Shown in pieces: positions 5,926-14,280 of a stretch of DNA of 21,575 bases. The notes beneath the pieces are model-generated. The model had not been told where the DNA came from and did not search any database. It saw only the letters and a program-made list of their open reading frames with translations. This DNA comes from Draconibacterium orientale (GTDB lineage: Bacteria > Bacteroidota > Bacteroidia > Bacteroidales > UBA1556). The DNA is taken from assembly GCA_022736595.1 (NCBI GenBank), contig DZDC01000035.1, forward strand, positions 1 through 21,575. Reading direction: 5' to 3'. The position numbers were made by a program, and so were the translations under genes. Positions within the stretch are counted from its first letter, which is position 1; every line of letters starts with the position of its first letter.

Positions 5926-8900
5926 CACCAATTTACATTATTGCAATCGCACTTGGATTAGCTTTCACAATGGGATTATTTGGAAAGCAACTTAAAAATA
6001 TCGCAGGTGTATTATTTATAGCCGGTCTAGGATCGCTAACCTTTATTTCAGGACAGTGGCTTTGGAATTTTATGGTTAACTCGGCAGCCACCGAAATTAT
6101 TTACACAGCCGGTTTTAAACCGCCTTTTGCCATTGTTTTGCAAATGGGATTCGAAGAAGCCGTACTCACTACTATGATAAATGTAGCAGGTTTGCTTGGC
6201 GCTCTTTACCTTTTCCCTCTTCTTGATAAAAAAGGTAATAATGCGATGATGGTCTACTTGATCTTTATTATGAGCACCAATGTAGCCGTTATGACTTCTG
6301 ATATTTTCAACCTTTTCGTATTTACCGAAGTGGAAAGTATCGCCCTTGCAGGTCTTATATTGTTAACGGGACAAAGTAAAGCCTTTCAAGCTGGTATGAA
6401 ATATCTCATTGTTTCAGGGATTAGTTCTGGCCTCTTATTGCTCGGAATCATCTTTGCATACCAATTTAGTGGTTCATTAACCATTATCGACATGATTAAT
6501 GCTAATCTGTGGGCGGTAAAAGCAAGTAGCATCGCTGCTTTCTTATTAATTGTTGCATTTATAATTGAAATGAAACCTTTCCCCGCTAATGGATGGGGAA
6601 TTGATGTTTATACTGCTGCACATCCTGGTATTGGTGCCATGGTATCAGCTGCTGGTGCTTCGGCTTCATTATATGTTTTCTATAAGGTAATGCCTTTAGT
6701 GAATGGTAACGATTGGTATTACTTTATCGCATTAATCGGGGCAATTACTTTTGTAGGCTCCAATTTGGTGGCTACGCGTCAAGAAAATCCAAACCGATTG
6801 CTCGGTTATTCTTCCATTGGACAGGTTGGATTTTTAATGATGATTCTGGGACTCCAAGATGTACTCGGCGAGCGTACTTTAATAATATCCTTTAGCATTT
6901 TGATTTCGCATTACGCTGCTAAAGCTGGTTTGTTTTGGATTTCGGGCATTCTCAATGCCGAAAACATTAAGGATTGGTCAGCGTTGCGAAAAAATCCTAT
7001 TTTGCTTTTCCTCTTCGGTGCTTTCTTATTTGCATTAATTGGTTTCCCTCCTTTTCCTTCTTTCTTTGGTAAATGGGAATTGATAATGACCCTCAGCCAA
7101 ACGGGCAATTACTCGTGGATAGTGGTGATTTTGGTTGCCAGTTTTATCGAAGGTATTTACCTTTTCCGTTGGTTAGGATACGCTATAAAACTGGATCATG
7201 CTCAATTACCAGCATTTAAAACCCCTTGGTATCAACTCATTCCAATAATGTCGATGGGTCTCATTCTATTCGGAATGAGCGCTTACTTAACTCATGTCTT
7301 CAATTTTGGACCTGCTATCAATTATATTCCTTTGCTTTTTGTCTTAGCCATTTTCGCTATCGATTTTCTACCGGCCTATATCAAGAATACTGTCTCTATT
7401 GCTGGTATTGCTTACTACACTTATTATTTGTGGCCTTCACTCGAAAACGACTTACTACGTCAAATATTTATAGGAATATTCCTTGGAGGAGCTATCTTAA
7501 CCTTAGTTGCTGGATACGCTAAAAAAGGTACTCGAGCTGGTTTTTACCCCATGGCTTTAATGATGTTTGCTGGTTTAGTAGGACTTATAGAGGCCAAGAG
7601 TATGTTGCAGTTTTTCTTTAATTGGGAATTAATGACGGCTGGTTCGTACTTTCTTATCATTCGTGGAAAACGTTCGATGCCTCATGCCTACAGCTATATA
7701 CTATTTTCTATCGCAGGTGCATACGCCATACTAATGGGTTTCGGTTTAGCCTACGGAAGTCAATTGAATGGCAATTTAGATGCGCTTAGCCAAATCAGTT
7801 TATTACCTGCTTTAGCCTATTCCTTGCTTGCAGTTGGTTTTATGACTAAAACAGCTTCTTTAGGTTTACACATTTGGTTGCCAGGCGCACACGGAGAAGC
7901 TGAATCAGATGTTTCACCCATGGTTTCAGCAATTTTACTTAAAGCTGGTGTTTTCGGATTGATACTCTTGTTTCTCAGCATCGGTGTTGATAATCCAAAT
8001 GCAACTACACTACTCTACGTTCTAGGCTGGGTTGGTGCACTTACCACTCTAATAGGTAATATGGGTGCTGTATTCCAAGAAGATGCTAAACGACTTTTGG
8101 CTTATTCCAGTATCGGACAACTTGGTTACATCCTTTTTGCTTTTACCTTTATGACTCACATGGGCTGGTTAGCCGGCTTCACCTACACCATCAATCACTT
8201 TATGTTTAAAGCGATTCTCTTCTTGGTAATTGGTGGTATCGTAGTGAAATTAGGAACTCACAATATGTACGAAATGGGTGGTATGATTAAGAAAATGCCT
8301 TTCTCCTTTATCGCTGTTTTAATCTCGATAATTGTAATAGGTGGTATTCCTCCATTATCTGGTTTTGCCGGTAAATGGTTGTTTTATAATGCCGTAATTG
8401 AAAAGGGCTGGTATTTCCAAGGGGCCATTATCTTCTTTGCGGGTATTGTAGCTTTCTTATACCTTTTCAAACTCATTTACTCAGTATTCTTGGGTCAACT
8501 CAAAGACAATCACCGTAATGTGAAAGAAATAAGTGCGTGGATTCTAATACCTTCTTACATTCTTATTATTGGCATTATGATATTCTCTGCTTTCCCTCAA
8601 TACATTTTACAACCAATTTCAGATATGATTGCTCCCCATTTCCAAAGCGAAACTATCACATGGACAGGGAGTTTAGCAACTACAAGTCTAGGTTATTGGG
8701 ATGCCACCACCATTATGATTGTGGTAGGAACTGCCTTTATGCTACTTTTGGGTTGGCTTATTTGGCTGAGTGCCAAAGCTCAGAAAGTGGAACAGTTCAA
8801 TATCGTATTTGCTGCTGAACGCCCATTCAGACCTGAAACAACGCATGTAAGCTATAACATATACGCAGGCTATCAAAAAGCCTTAGGTTGGATTGTAGCT

Positions 8901-9056
8901 CCTGGTATTACCAATTTCTGGAATACAATGAGCACAAATCTACTGGAATTTGCCGGCTGGACACGCCGTATTTATAGTGGCAGCATTCAAAATTATACAT
9001 TACATGTTATTTTATTTATCGTGGTATTTTACCTTATTTCAATAGGAGGATTATAA
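5919..9056 (+). CDS. Tandem fusion of two MrpD/NuoL-M-N antiporter-like subunits (MbxH-MbxH'-like)
   Basis: At 1045 residues this is about twice the length of a normal MrpD or NuoM protein, and the sequence shows two complete proton-antiporter modules. Module 1 (about 1-490) has the TM5-type glutamate E137 (FVFTEVES), the broken-helix lysine K219 (EMKPFPANGWG), LLGYSSIGQVG (294-304), K335 (HYAAKAGLFW) and K385 (FFGKWEL). Module 2 (about 510-1045) repeats these: E570 (FFNWELMTAGS), K644 (MTKTASLGLHIWLPGAH), LLAYSSIGQLG (727-737), K764 (HFMFKAILF) and K819 (FAGKWLF). These Glu/Lys sites form the ion path across the membrane. The C-terminal helix after NYTLHV resembles the end of NuoL/HyfB proteins. 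Archaeal Mbx has two separate MrpD-like subunits at this operon position; here one uninterrupted reading frame covers both. The fusion should produce a membrane arm with two antiporter units in fixed order. Confidence 0.92.
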   Translation: MVAPIYIIAIALGLAFTMGLFGKQLKNIAGVLFIAGLGSLTFISGQWLWNFMVNSAATEIIYTAGFKPPFAIVLQMGFEEAVLTTMINVAGLLGALYLFPLLDKKGNNAMMVYLIFIMSTNVAVMTSDIFNLFVFTEVESIALAGLILLTGQSKAFQAGMKYLIVSGISSGLLLLGIIFAYQFSGSLTIIDMINANLWAVKASSIAAFLLIVAFIIEMKPFPANGWGIDVYTAAHPGIGAMVSAAGASASLYVFYKVMPLVNGNDWYYFIALIGAITFVGSNLVATRQENPNRLLGYSSIGQVGFLMMILGLQDVLGERTLIISFSILISHYAAKAGLFWISGILNAENIKDWSALRKNPILLFLFGAFLFALIGFPPFPSFFGKWELIMTLSQTGNYSWIVVILVASFIEGIYLFRWLGYAIKLDHAQLPAFKTPWYQLIPIMSMGLILFGMSAYLTHVFNFGPAINYIPLLFVLAIFAIDFLPAYIKNTVSIAGIAYYTYYLWPSLENDLLRQIFIGIFLGGAILTLVAGYAKKGTRAGFYPMALMMFAGLVGLIEAKSMLQFFFNWELMTAGSYFLIIRGKRSMPHAYSYILFSIAGAYAILMGFGLAYGSQLNGNLDALSQISLLPALAYSLLAVGFMTKTASLGLHIWLPGAHGEAESDVSPMVSAILLKAGVFGLILLFLSIGVDNPNATTLLYVLGWVGALTTLIGNMGAVFQEDAKRLLAYSSIGQLGYILFAFTFMTHMGWLAGFTYTINHFMFKAILFLVIGGIVVKLGTHNMYEMGGMIKKMPFSFIAVLISIIVIGGIPPLSGFAGKWLFYNAVIEKGWYFQGAIIFFAGIVAFLYLFKLIYSVFLGQLKDNHRNVKEISAWILIPSYILIIGIMIFSAFPQYILQPISDMIAPHFQSETITWTGSLATTSLGYWDATTIMIVVGTAFMLLLGWLIWLSAKAQKVEQFNIVFAAERPFRPETTHVSYNIYAGYQKALGWIVAPGITNFWNTMSTNLLEFAGWTRRIYSGSIQNYTLHVILFIVVFYLISIGGL

Positions 9057-9058
9057 TA

Positions 9059-9967
9059 ATGGATTACAGTTTAACAAAATTTCTTTGGACTCTATTTGGC
9101 TTATTTATAGTAACCAATTGGGGGATGTTGATGAGCTCTACAATGCGACGCATCATTGCACGTGTTTCAGGTAGAATTGGTATTCCATGGTATCAACCAT
9201 GGATTGACTTGACAAAATTATACTCCCTACGGACGCAAATATCCCATGGAACCATGTTCTACCTCGGGCCAGTTTTCCGATTGATGGGTGGTGTTGGAAT
9301 GTTTCTCTTCATGCCTATGATTTTTGGGTCAGATTTGTGGTCAAATTATTCTTTCTCAGGCGACTTAGTTTTAATCCTTTATTTTCAGTTCTTTGGAATG
9401 TTAGGAATGGCTTTAGGCGCTGGTGAAGGTGGACATCCTTATTCGGCCATAGGTATCAGCCGTGGATTATCTCAATTCACTACCATCGAAGTGCCTATGA
9501 CTTTAGCCGTTATTTCCTTGGCAATACAGTACGACACCTTATCTATCGCTAAAATTGTAGAAGCACAACAGGGCGGAATAATGCATTGGACCCTTTTCAC
9601 CAATCCGTTCGCAACTGTAGCCGCAATGCTATCACTCTTGGGAGCTTTCGGCCATAGTCCATTTAACTTGGTAAAAGCACCCAATGAAATTCCAATTGGA
9701 CCTCCAACTGAATATCATGGTACCTTTTTAGGTGTTTTACGAACCAATTCGGCAATTTTGCATGTGGCTGAAGCTGCCTTATTTATGAATTTATTTTTTG
9801 GCGGAGCCTCTAATTGGTTTGAACTTATCATAAAAACATTTTTAATCTATTTCTGGTCGGTATTTGTTGGAACTGTATTCCCACGATTCAGAATTGAGCA
9901 GAGTGTGGTTTGGTTTCTAAAATGGCCAACCATCATCGGAATTATCGCAATCATCATTTATTTGTAA
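9059..9967 (+). CDS. NuoH/MbhM-like membrane subunit linking redox and ion-pumping arms
   Basis: This 302-residue polytopic protein is the NuoH/HyfC/MbhM homologue. Visible family segments are RVSGRIGIPWYQPWIDLTKL near residue 35, the acidic GISRGLSQFTTIEVP region (about 132-146), and the conserved loop SPFNLVKAPNEIPIGPPTEY with its PF(N/D)-x-x-E/P-x-E pattern (about 200-219). In complex I this subunit forms the quinone chamber and the E-channel under the NuoB/D pair; in Mbh/Mbx it couples redox to ion movement without a known quinone site. It is the first gene after the antiporter genes, with a 2-base gap, and is followed by NuoB-, C- and D-like genes. Confidence 0.92.
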   Translation: MDYSLTKFLWTLFGLFIVTNWGMLMSSTMRRIIARVSGRIGIPWYQPWIDLTKLYSLRTQISHGTMFYLGPVFRLMGGVGMFLFMPMIFGSDLWSNYSFSGDLVLILYFQFFGMLGMALGAGEGGHPYSAIGISRGLSQFTTIEVPMTLAVISLAIQYDTLSIAKIVEAQQGGIMHWTLFTNPFATVAAMLSLLGAFGHSPFNLVKAPNEIPIGPPTEYHGTFLGVLRTNSAILHVAEAALFMNLFFGGASNWFELIIKTFLIYFWSVFVGTVFPRFRIEQSVVWFLKWPTIIGIIAIIIYL

Positions 9968-9970
9968 GCA

Positions 9971-10660
9971 ATGGAAAGAGAATTTGATAAAGCAATAAAA
10001 GAGATGTACAAGGAAAAATTCCTTGCTCCCGAAAATGAAGTTCGTCAGGTTAGTGCACCCGATGGAAGTATTATTGAGATCGATCCTTTAAAAGATTATT
10101 TCTGTCAAGAAAGACCTAAAGAACATAAGCCACGTAAAGGCGTCGTTGAAGATTTCTTGAACTGGGCACGGGCAGAGAGCTTGTGGGTGCTTGGTTTTGG
10201 AACAGGATGTGGAAGTATTGAAATTCCACCTTTGGTAACTCCTCGTTTCGACATGTATCGCTATGGTGTTCAAATGCGCCCCACTCCTCGCCAATCCAAT
10301 GTCTTTATAATATCTGGCTATTTATCGGTAAAAACGCTAAAACGTGCCATCAGAAGTTATGAGCAAATGCCAAGTCCTAAATACATTATTGCCTTAGGAA
10401 GTTGTACTATCAATGGCGGAATGTATTGGGATAGCTATAATACGATTAACCGATTAGATCACTATATGCCTGTGGATGTTTACATCGCCGGATGTATGCC
10501 TCGTCCTGAAGCCTTGTTAGCAGGTTTCGGAAAATTAAAAGAACTCATCAAATCTGGTCAAGGCGAAAAAGCCAATGAATATGCCCGCAATTTTGACTGG
10601 TATAAAGCCAATCAAAAGAAAATTATCAGGGATTGGAATATGCCCGATTACAATTGGTAG
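9971..10660 (+). CDS. NuoB/MbhJ-like small subunit with an altered N2-type [4Fe-4S] site
   Basis: The 229-residue protein is the NuoB/MbhJ homologue that carries the proximal [4Fe-4S] cluster facing the large subunit. The conserved later ligands are present: C145 (ALGSCTINGG) and C175 (IAGCMPRPEA). The N-terminal motif, usually CC (NuoB, ACCAIE) or CxxC (Mbh, CNGCDIE), reads GTGCGSIE here: C80 aligns with the first tandem cysteine of NuoB, but the second is Gly81. Only one other cysteine exists, C45 in DYFCQERP, which could supply the fourth ligand if it folds back. The N-terminal 60 residues are an extension relative to short MbhJ proteins. The assignment to the family is firm; the state of the cluster (four ligands with C45, non-Cys ligand, or open site) is open. 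Confidence 0.9.
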   Translation: MEREFDKAIKEMYKEKFLAPENEVRQVSAPDGSIIEIDPLKDYFCQERPKEHKPRKGVVEDFLNWARAESLWVLGFGTGCGSIEIPPLVTPRFDMYRYGVQMRPTPRQSNVFIISGYLSVKTLKRAIRSYEQMPSPKYIIALGSCTINGGMYWDSYNTINRLDHYMPVDVYIAGCMPRPEALLAGFGKLKELIKSGQGEKANEYARNFDWYKANQKKIIRDWNMPDYNW

Positions 10661-10697
10661 AATTATTTATTCATTTTTTTAGAACGTGAATTACAAT

Positions 10698-11225
10698 ATG
10701 GTAGAAATATTAAAAGAGTTAGAAGAAAGATTTCAAGTCAGCGATCTCGTTCAACAGAAAGATCATCTTGCTTTTGTAAGTGTCGATAAGAACAAAGCAA
10801 TCCCCATGATTACCTGGCTAAAGGACCAAGCTGGCTATACTAGTTTGACCCTAATTACGGCGGTTGATTGGCTGGAAGATGGGAAATTTCAGTTAACTTA
10901 TATGATTAACAACCCAAAAAATAAAACTCAGATTGCTGCACGGGTGATGATAGATCGTGAAAATGCTACTATGGAATCTGCGCATCATCTGTGGGAAAGT
11001 GTTCGTATTTATCAACGAGAACTAAAAGAGATGTTCGGTATCGACTTCCCTGGAAGCCCAGGTGTTGACGAAAGTTTTATACTCGAAGGTTGGGTAGATA
11101 TTCCTCCTTATCGCAGGGATTTCGACACCAAAAAATACTCAGAAGAAACCTACTTTCCACGTCCTGGACGTCAAAGTAACGACCCTGCTGAATATATGAA
11201 ATCAAAAATGTATCCAAACGAATAA
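10698..11225 (+). CDS. NuoC/MbhK-like 30-kDa subunit
   Basis: The soluble 175-residue protein matches the complex I 30-kDa subunit. It contains the YQRELKEMFGIDFPGSPGVD segment, equivalent to the ERExxDMFGI-F-GHP motif, followed by EGWVDIPPYRRDF and a C-terminal YFPRPGRQS. It has no cofactor of its own and assembles with the NuoD-like subunit. I chose ATG 10698 (MVEILKELEER); an in-frame GTG at 10686 would add four residues, and neither start has a clear Shine-Dalgarno sequence. The 37-base spacer after the NuoB-like gene is one of the longest in the operon and is T-rich, with no hairpin seen. Confidence 0.88.
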   Translation: MVEILKELEERFQVSDLVQQKDHLAFVSVDKNKAIPMITWLKDQAGYTSLTLITAVDWLEDGKFQLTYMINNPKNKTQIAARVMIDRENATMESAHHLWESVRIYQRELKEMFGIDFPGSPGVDESFILEGWVDIPPYRRDFDTKKYSEETYFPRPGRQSNDPAEYMKSKMYPNE

Positions 11226-11237
11226 GTAAGACGAAGG

Positions 11238-12431
11238 ATGGACTTAACAAAGATGTTTCAATTCAATGCCGACCGCAGTTCGTATCCCGAGCTCGACGCA
11301 AATGGAAAACCAATTATAGACTTGTCATCACACAAGTATCTCAAACTATGGCAAGGTCCTCAACATCCCGGTGTTACCGGAAATATGTCGTTGGAACTAA
11401 CCGTAAATGGAGATGAAATAGTAGAATCAATAACGCATGTAGGCTATTTGCACCGCGGTTTTGAAAAATTAATGGAGCGACGCAAGTTTATTCAATGCTT
11501 CCCTACCTGTATCCGTATGTGCGTTGCCGAACCAGATCCCAATGAATATATACTCTCCGCTTGTATCGAAGAATTAGGCGGTATCGAAGTCCCTGAAACA
11601 GCCCAATGGCTTCGCACGCTCGCCTTAGAAATGGCTCGTTTGCAAGTGCTTTTACGCGGGGTTCCTGGTCAGGCTGGTACTTTTTCGCTAGGATTAGGCT
11701 ATCAATGGGGAAATTATATTCGTGATTTGATTTTAGACCGATTTGAAGAACTCACAGGTGGCAGGGTTTATCACATGTATATTCTCCCTGGCGGAGTGCG
11801 AGGATTGCTTCCCGACGGTTTTAAAAAACGTATGGAAGAAAATCTTAAACTCGTGGATGAGTTCCTTGTCAATATTAATGACTTGATGTACAACAATATA
11901 GTCTTCAAACAACGGGCTGTGGGTTTAGCAGTTATTCCTGTTGAGTGGATCGACAAGTACGGTGTTTATGGCCCTTCAGCAAGAGCGGCTGGTATCATGC
12001 GCGATGTTCGCAAAACGCATCCTTATCTCAAATACGGCGAATTGGATTTTGAGCCTTTTACCACTACTGCTTCTGACGTTTACGCACGTAGTCTTGTCCG
12101 TTGGCATGATCTTAAAATGACCGTTGATTTGATTAGGCAAATAATGGCTAAAATGCCAGATAAAGGAGATATTAAAGCCCCAACACCTAACGTGATGCAT
12201 TGGCGAATTCCTAAAGGTGAGACTTATGTTAAATGTGAAAGTTCACGCGGTGAATACGGAATGTATATGGTAACCGATGGAAGTGATATGCCACGTCGCG
12301 TAAACCTCAAAGGACCTAGCTATACTCAAGCAACCGCCCTGCTTGAAAGATTACTTATCAATGCTAATATTGCAGATACTGCAGCTATTATGGTTTCATT
12401 GGCAACTTGCCCTCCCGAAATCGAGCGATAG
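11238..12431 (+). CDS. NuoD/MbxL-like large subunit with both [NiFe] CxxC motifs changed to CxxE
   Basis: The 397-residue protein is the 49-kDa/hydrogenase-large-subunit homologue, recognised by GPQHPGVTGNMSLEL (40-54), VGYLHRGFEKLMERRKFIQ (68-86) and LPGGVRGLLPDGF (183-195). In true group 4 [NiFe] hydrogenases the metal site is held by RxCGxC near the N-terminus and DPCxxC near the C-terminus. Here the aligned segments read R93-M-C95-V-A-E98 and C391-P-P-E394: the first cysteine of each pair is kept, the second is Glu in both. The protein should therefore not build a normal NiFe site. It is also not complex I NuoD, which has no cysteines at these points, and its HPGVTG lacks the second His of the HPxxHG quinone motif. 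Partial retention of these cysteines is a trait of Mbx/Mbs/Ehr relatives. The protein ends right after the C-terminal motif, without the processed tail of hydrogenases. Confidence 0.9.
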   Translation: MDLTKMFQFNADRSSYPELDANGKPIIDLSSHKYLKLWQGPQHPGVTGNMSLELTVNGDEIVESITHVGYLHRGFEKLMERRKFIQCFPTCIRMCVAEPDPNEYILSACIEELGGIEVPETAQWLRTLALEMARLQVLLRGVPGQAGTFSLGLGYQWGNYIRDLILDRFEELTGGRVYHMYILPGGVRGLLPDGFKKRMEENLKLVDEFLVNINDLMYNNIVFKQRAVGLAVIPVEWIDKYGVYGPSARAAGIMRDVRKTHPYLKYGELDFEPFTTTASDVYARSLVRWHDLKMTVDLIRQIMAKMPDKGDIKAPTPNVMHWRIPKGETYVKCESSRGEYGMYMVTDGSDMPRRVNLKGPSYTQATALLERLLINANIADTAAIMVSLATCPPEIER

Positions 12432-12460
12432 TTCATATTTCAATTCAAAAACAAATTACA

Positions 12461-14269
12461 ATGAGCATAAAAGATTTATTAACGCCATTTACCGCTTGGA
12501 AAAGAATTACCAAAGATCCAGTCACCATTCGAGATCCATTTAATGATCGTCCAGGGGCTGAACGTTACAGAGGTTTTCATAAAAACGATGTTAACAAATG
12601 CATAGGCTGCGGAACTTGCGAAGATATTTGCGAAAATGAAGCCATCGATATGGTTCCTTTTAAAGATCCTATCAGTGGTGATAGCGGCCTTCGCCCTCGT
12701 TTGGATTACGGAAGATGCTGTTGGTGTGCACTTTGTGTGGATGTTTGTACCACCAATTCTCTCACTTTATCCAATGAATACACTTGGGTAACTGTTGATC
12801 CTGAAGATTTTAGATATACTCCAGGCGTTGATAAGAAAGCTTGGGACGATAATGAAAAAGGATGGAAAAAACCCGAAGGTAACTACGAATTTTATAATAT
12901 CAACCGCGTTGAAATGCACCATTTGCATCCCGAAGATCGTGACAAATCATTCGTGGAAATGGTGAAAGGCTACTCAAGAGAGCAAGCCATTGCAGAAGCC
13001 GATCGTTGCGTTGAATGCGGCATTTGTACCGCAACCTGCCCTGCGCACATGGGAATTCCTGAATACATCAAAGCCGTTCGCCACGAGGATATGGAAGAAG
13101 GTTTGCGCATACTCTATGAAACAAATCCCCTACCCGAAATTTGCGGTCGTATTTGTACTCATAAATGTGAAACTGTTTGCTCCATTGGACATAAAGGTGA
13201 TCCTCTTTCAATTCGTTGGCTGAAACGTTATATCGCTGATAATGTATCTTCTGATAAATACAAAGAAATTCTAAACACCATAGACCTTAGCAATAACCAT
13301 AAAAAAGTGGCTATTATAGGCTCAGGCCCTGCCGGACTTTCAGCAGCACATTATTTAGCCTTGATGGGTTACCAATGCACCATCTTTGAACAATACGAAA
13401 AAGCGGGTGGTATGATGCGCTATGGTATTCCTGAATACCGTTTACCTTACGATTCTATCGATAAAGATATCGACTACATTCTTTCTCTTGGCGTTGATAT
13501 TAAATACAATGCTCGTATTGGAATCGATATTACCCTCGAACAATTAAATAAAGATTACGACGCTGTATTTGCTGGCACTGGTTTACATTTGGGAAGAAGT
13601 ACCGGAATACCAGGAAGCGACAATGAACATGTTTACTATGCAACAGACTTGCTACGTCAAATTACAGCCGGAGAAGAAATTGAAGTAACCGACCAAATTG
13701 TAGTCATTGGAGGAGGTAACGTGGCCATGGATATCACCCGTTCGTTGGCTCGGATGCAAAATCAAAAATTCGGCAAAGTGAACATCATCACTACTGCGCT
13801 CGAAAGAGAAAAGAACCTTCCTGCTGACTTAGAAGAAGTCGTCGAATCTCGCGAAGAAGGCGCAGTCATTAATCCAGGTTGGGCTCCTCAATCCATTGAA
13901 ATCGAAAATGGCAGACCCGTAGGATTGCACGTAATAAAATGTAATTCACTCTTCGATGACTCTGGAAGATTTAATCCACAATGCGATATCACTAAAAAAG
14001 AATTCTTCCGCGGAAGTATGATTGTTCAATCAATCGGTCAAGGAATGGATTTAAGCTATGTGAGCGAGGATTTCAAAAAAGACCTAGAATTTGGCCCACG
14101 CGGAAGAGTGCAAACCAATGCGCATTTTCAAACCAGTGTTAAATGGTTCTTTATGGGTGGCGATATTATCGAAGGTCCAGATGTAATCCATGGTATAGCC
14201 AACGGACATAAAGCCGCCATTGGAATTGATAATTATATTCAAGGTATTGACTTTGCCCCAGCTAAATAA
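12461..14269 (+). CDS. NuoI/MbhN-like 2x[4Fe-4S] subunit fused to an NfnB/GltD-like NAD(P)H oxidoreductase
   Basis: The 602-residue protein has three parts. Residues 1-110 are a NuoI/MbhN-like ferredoxin unit with two CxxCxxCxxxC motifs (C47/50/53/57 and C86/89/92/96), neither followed by the usual Pro. Residues about 165-265 are the [4Fe-4S] domain of the GltD/dihydropyrimidine dehydrogenase family, with C183/186/189/193 and C228/232/236/240. Residues 281-602 are a two-dinucleotide flavoprotein: an FAD Rossmann motif AIIGSGPAGLSAAHYLA (285-301), a nucleotide motif VVIGGGNVAMD (414-424), and a C-terminal FAD segment MGGDIIEGPDVIHGIANG. Where GltD/NfnB proteins usually have YRR for the 2'-phosphate of NADPH, this one reads A446-L-E448, hinting at NADH. 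I start at ATG 12461 because the longer frame from 12407 overlaps the NuoD-like gene and adds residues unlike the family. The fusion would bring NAD(P)H electrons straight into the Mbx-like complex; it shows no glutamate synthase partner nearby. Confidence 0.9.
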   Translation: MSIKDLLTPFTAWKRITKDPVTIRDPFNDRPGAERYRGFHKNDVNKCIGCGTCEDICENEAIDMVPFKDPISGDSGLRPRLDYGRCCWCALCVDVCTTNSLTLSNEYTWVTVDPEDFRYTPGVDKKAWDDNEKGWKKPEGNYEFYNINRVEMHHLHPEDRDKSFVEMVKGYSREQAIAEADRCVECGICTATCPAHMGIPEYIKAVRHEDMEEGLRILYETNPLPEICGRICTHKCETVCSIGHKGDPLSIRWLKRYIADNVSSDKYKEILNTIDLSNNHKKVAIIGSGPAGLSAAHYLALMGYQCTIFEQYEKAGGMMRYGIPEYRLPYDSIDKDIDYILSLGVDIKYNARIGIDITLEQLNKDYDAVFAGTGLHLGRSTGIPGSDNEHVYYATDLLRQITAGEEIEVTDQIVVIGGGNVAMDITRSLARMQNQKFGKVNIITTALEREKNLPADLEEVVESREEGAVINPGWAPQSIEIENGRPVGLHVIKCNSLFDDSGRFNPQCDITKKEFFRGSMIVQSIGQGMDLSYVSEDFKKDLEFGPRGRVQTNAHFQTSVKWFFMGGDIIEGPDVIHGIANGHKAAIGIDNYIQGIDFAPAK

Positions 14270-14280
14270 AAGGGGTGTAA

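Noticed and set aside
7226..7522. Open frames of 60-98 codons inside the large antiporter gene and other genes, on both strands
   Set aside because: They lie wholly within confidently assigned genes, show no family similarity and look like out-of-frame shadows.
3467..9056. Free-standing Mrp Na+/H+ antiporter operon
   Set aside because: The order starts E-F-G, MrpA is split into its C-terminal parts, and NuoH/B/C/D/I-like genes follow without a break.
11238..12431. Annotation as [NiFe]-hydrogenase large subunit or as complex I NuoD
   Set aside because: Two of the four NiFe cysteines are replaced by Glu, and the Cys at the other two positions plus the Mrp-type operon order do not fit complex I.
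12407..12460. Upstream extension of the ferredoxin-NfnB fusion start
   Set aside because: The added residues overlap the NuoD-like gene, do not resemble the family, and ATG 12461 gives a natural N-terminus after a spacer.
12461..14269. Glutamate synthase small subunit (gltD)
   Set aside because: No glutamate synthase large subunit is nearby, and a NuoI-like ferredoxin domain is fused at the N-terminus inside an Mbx-like operon.
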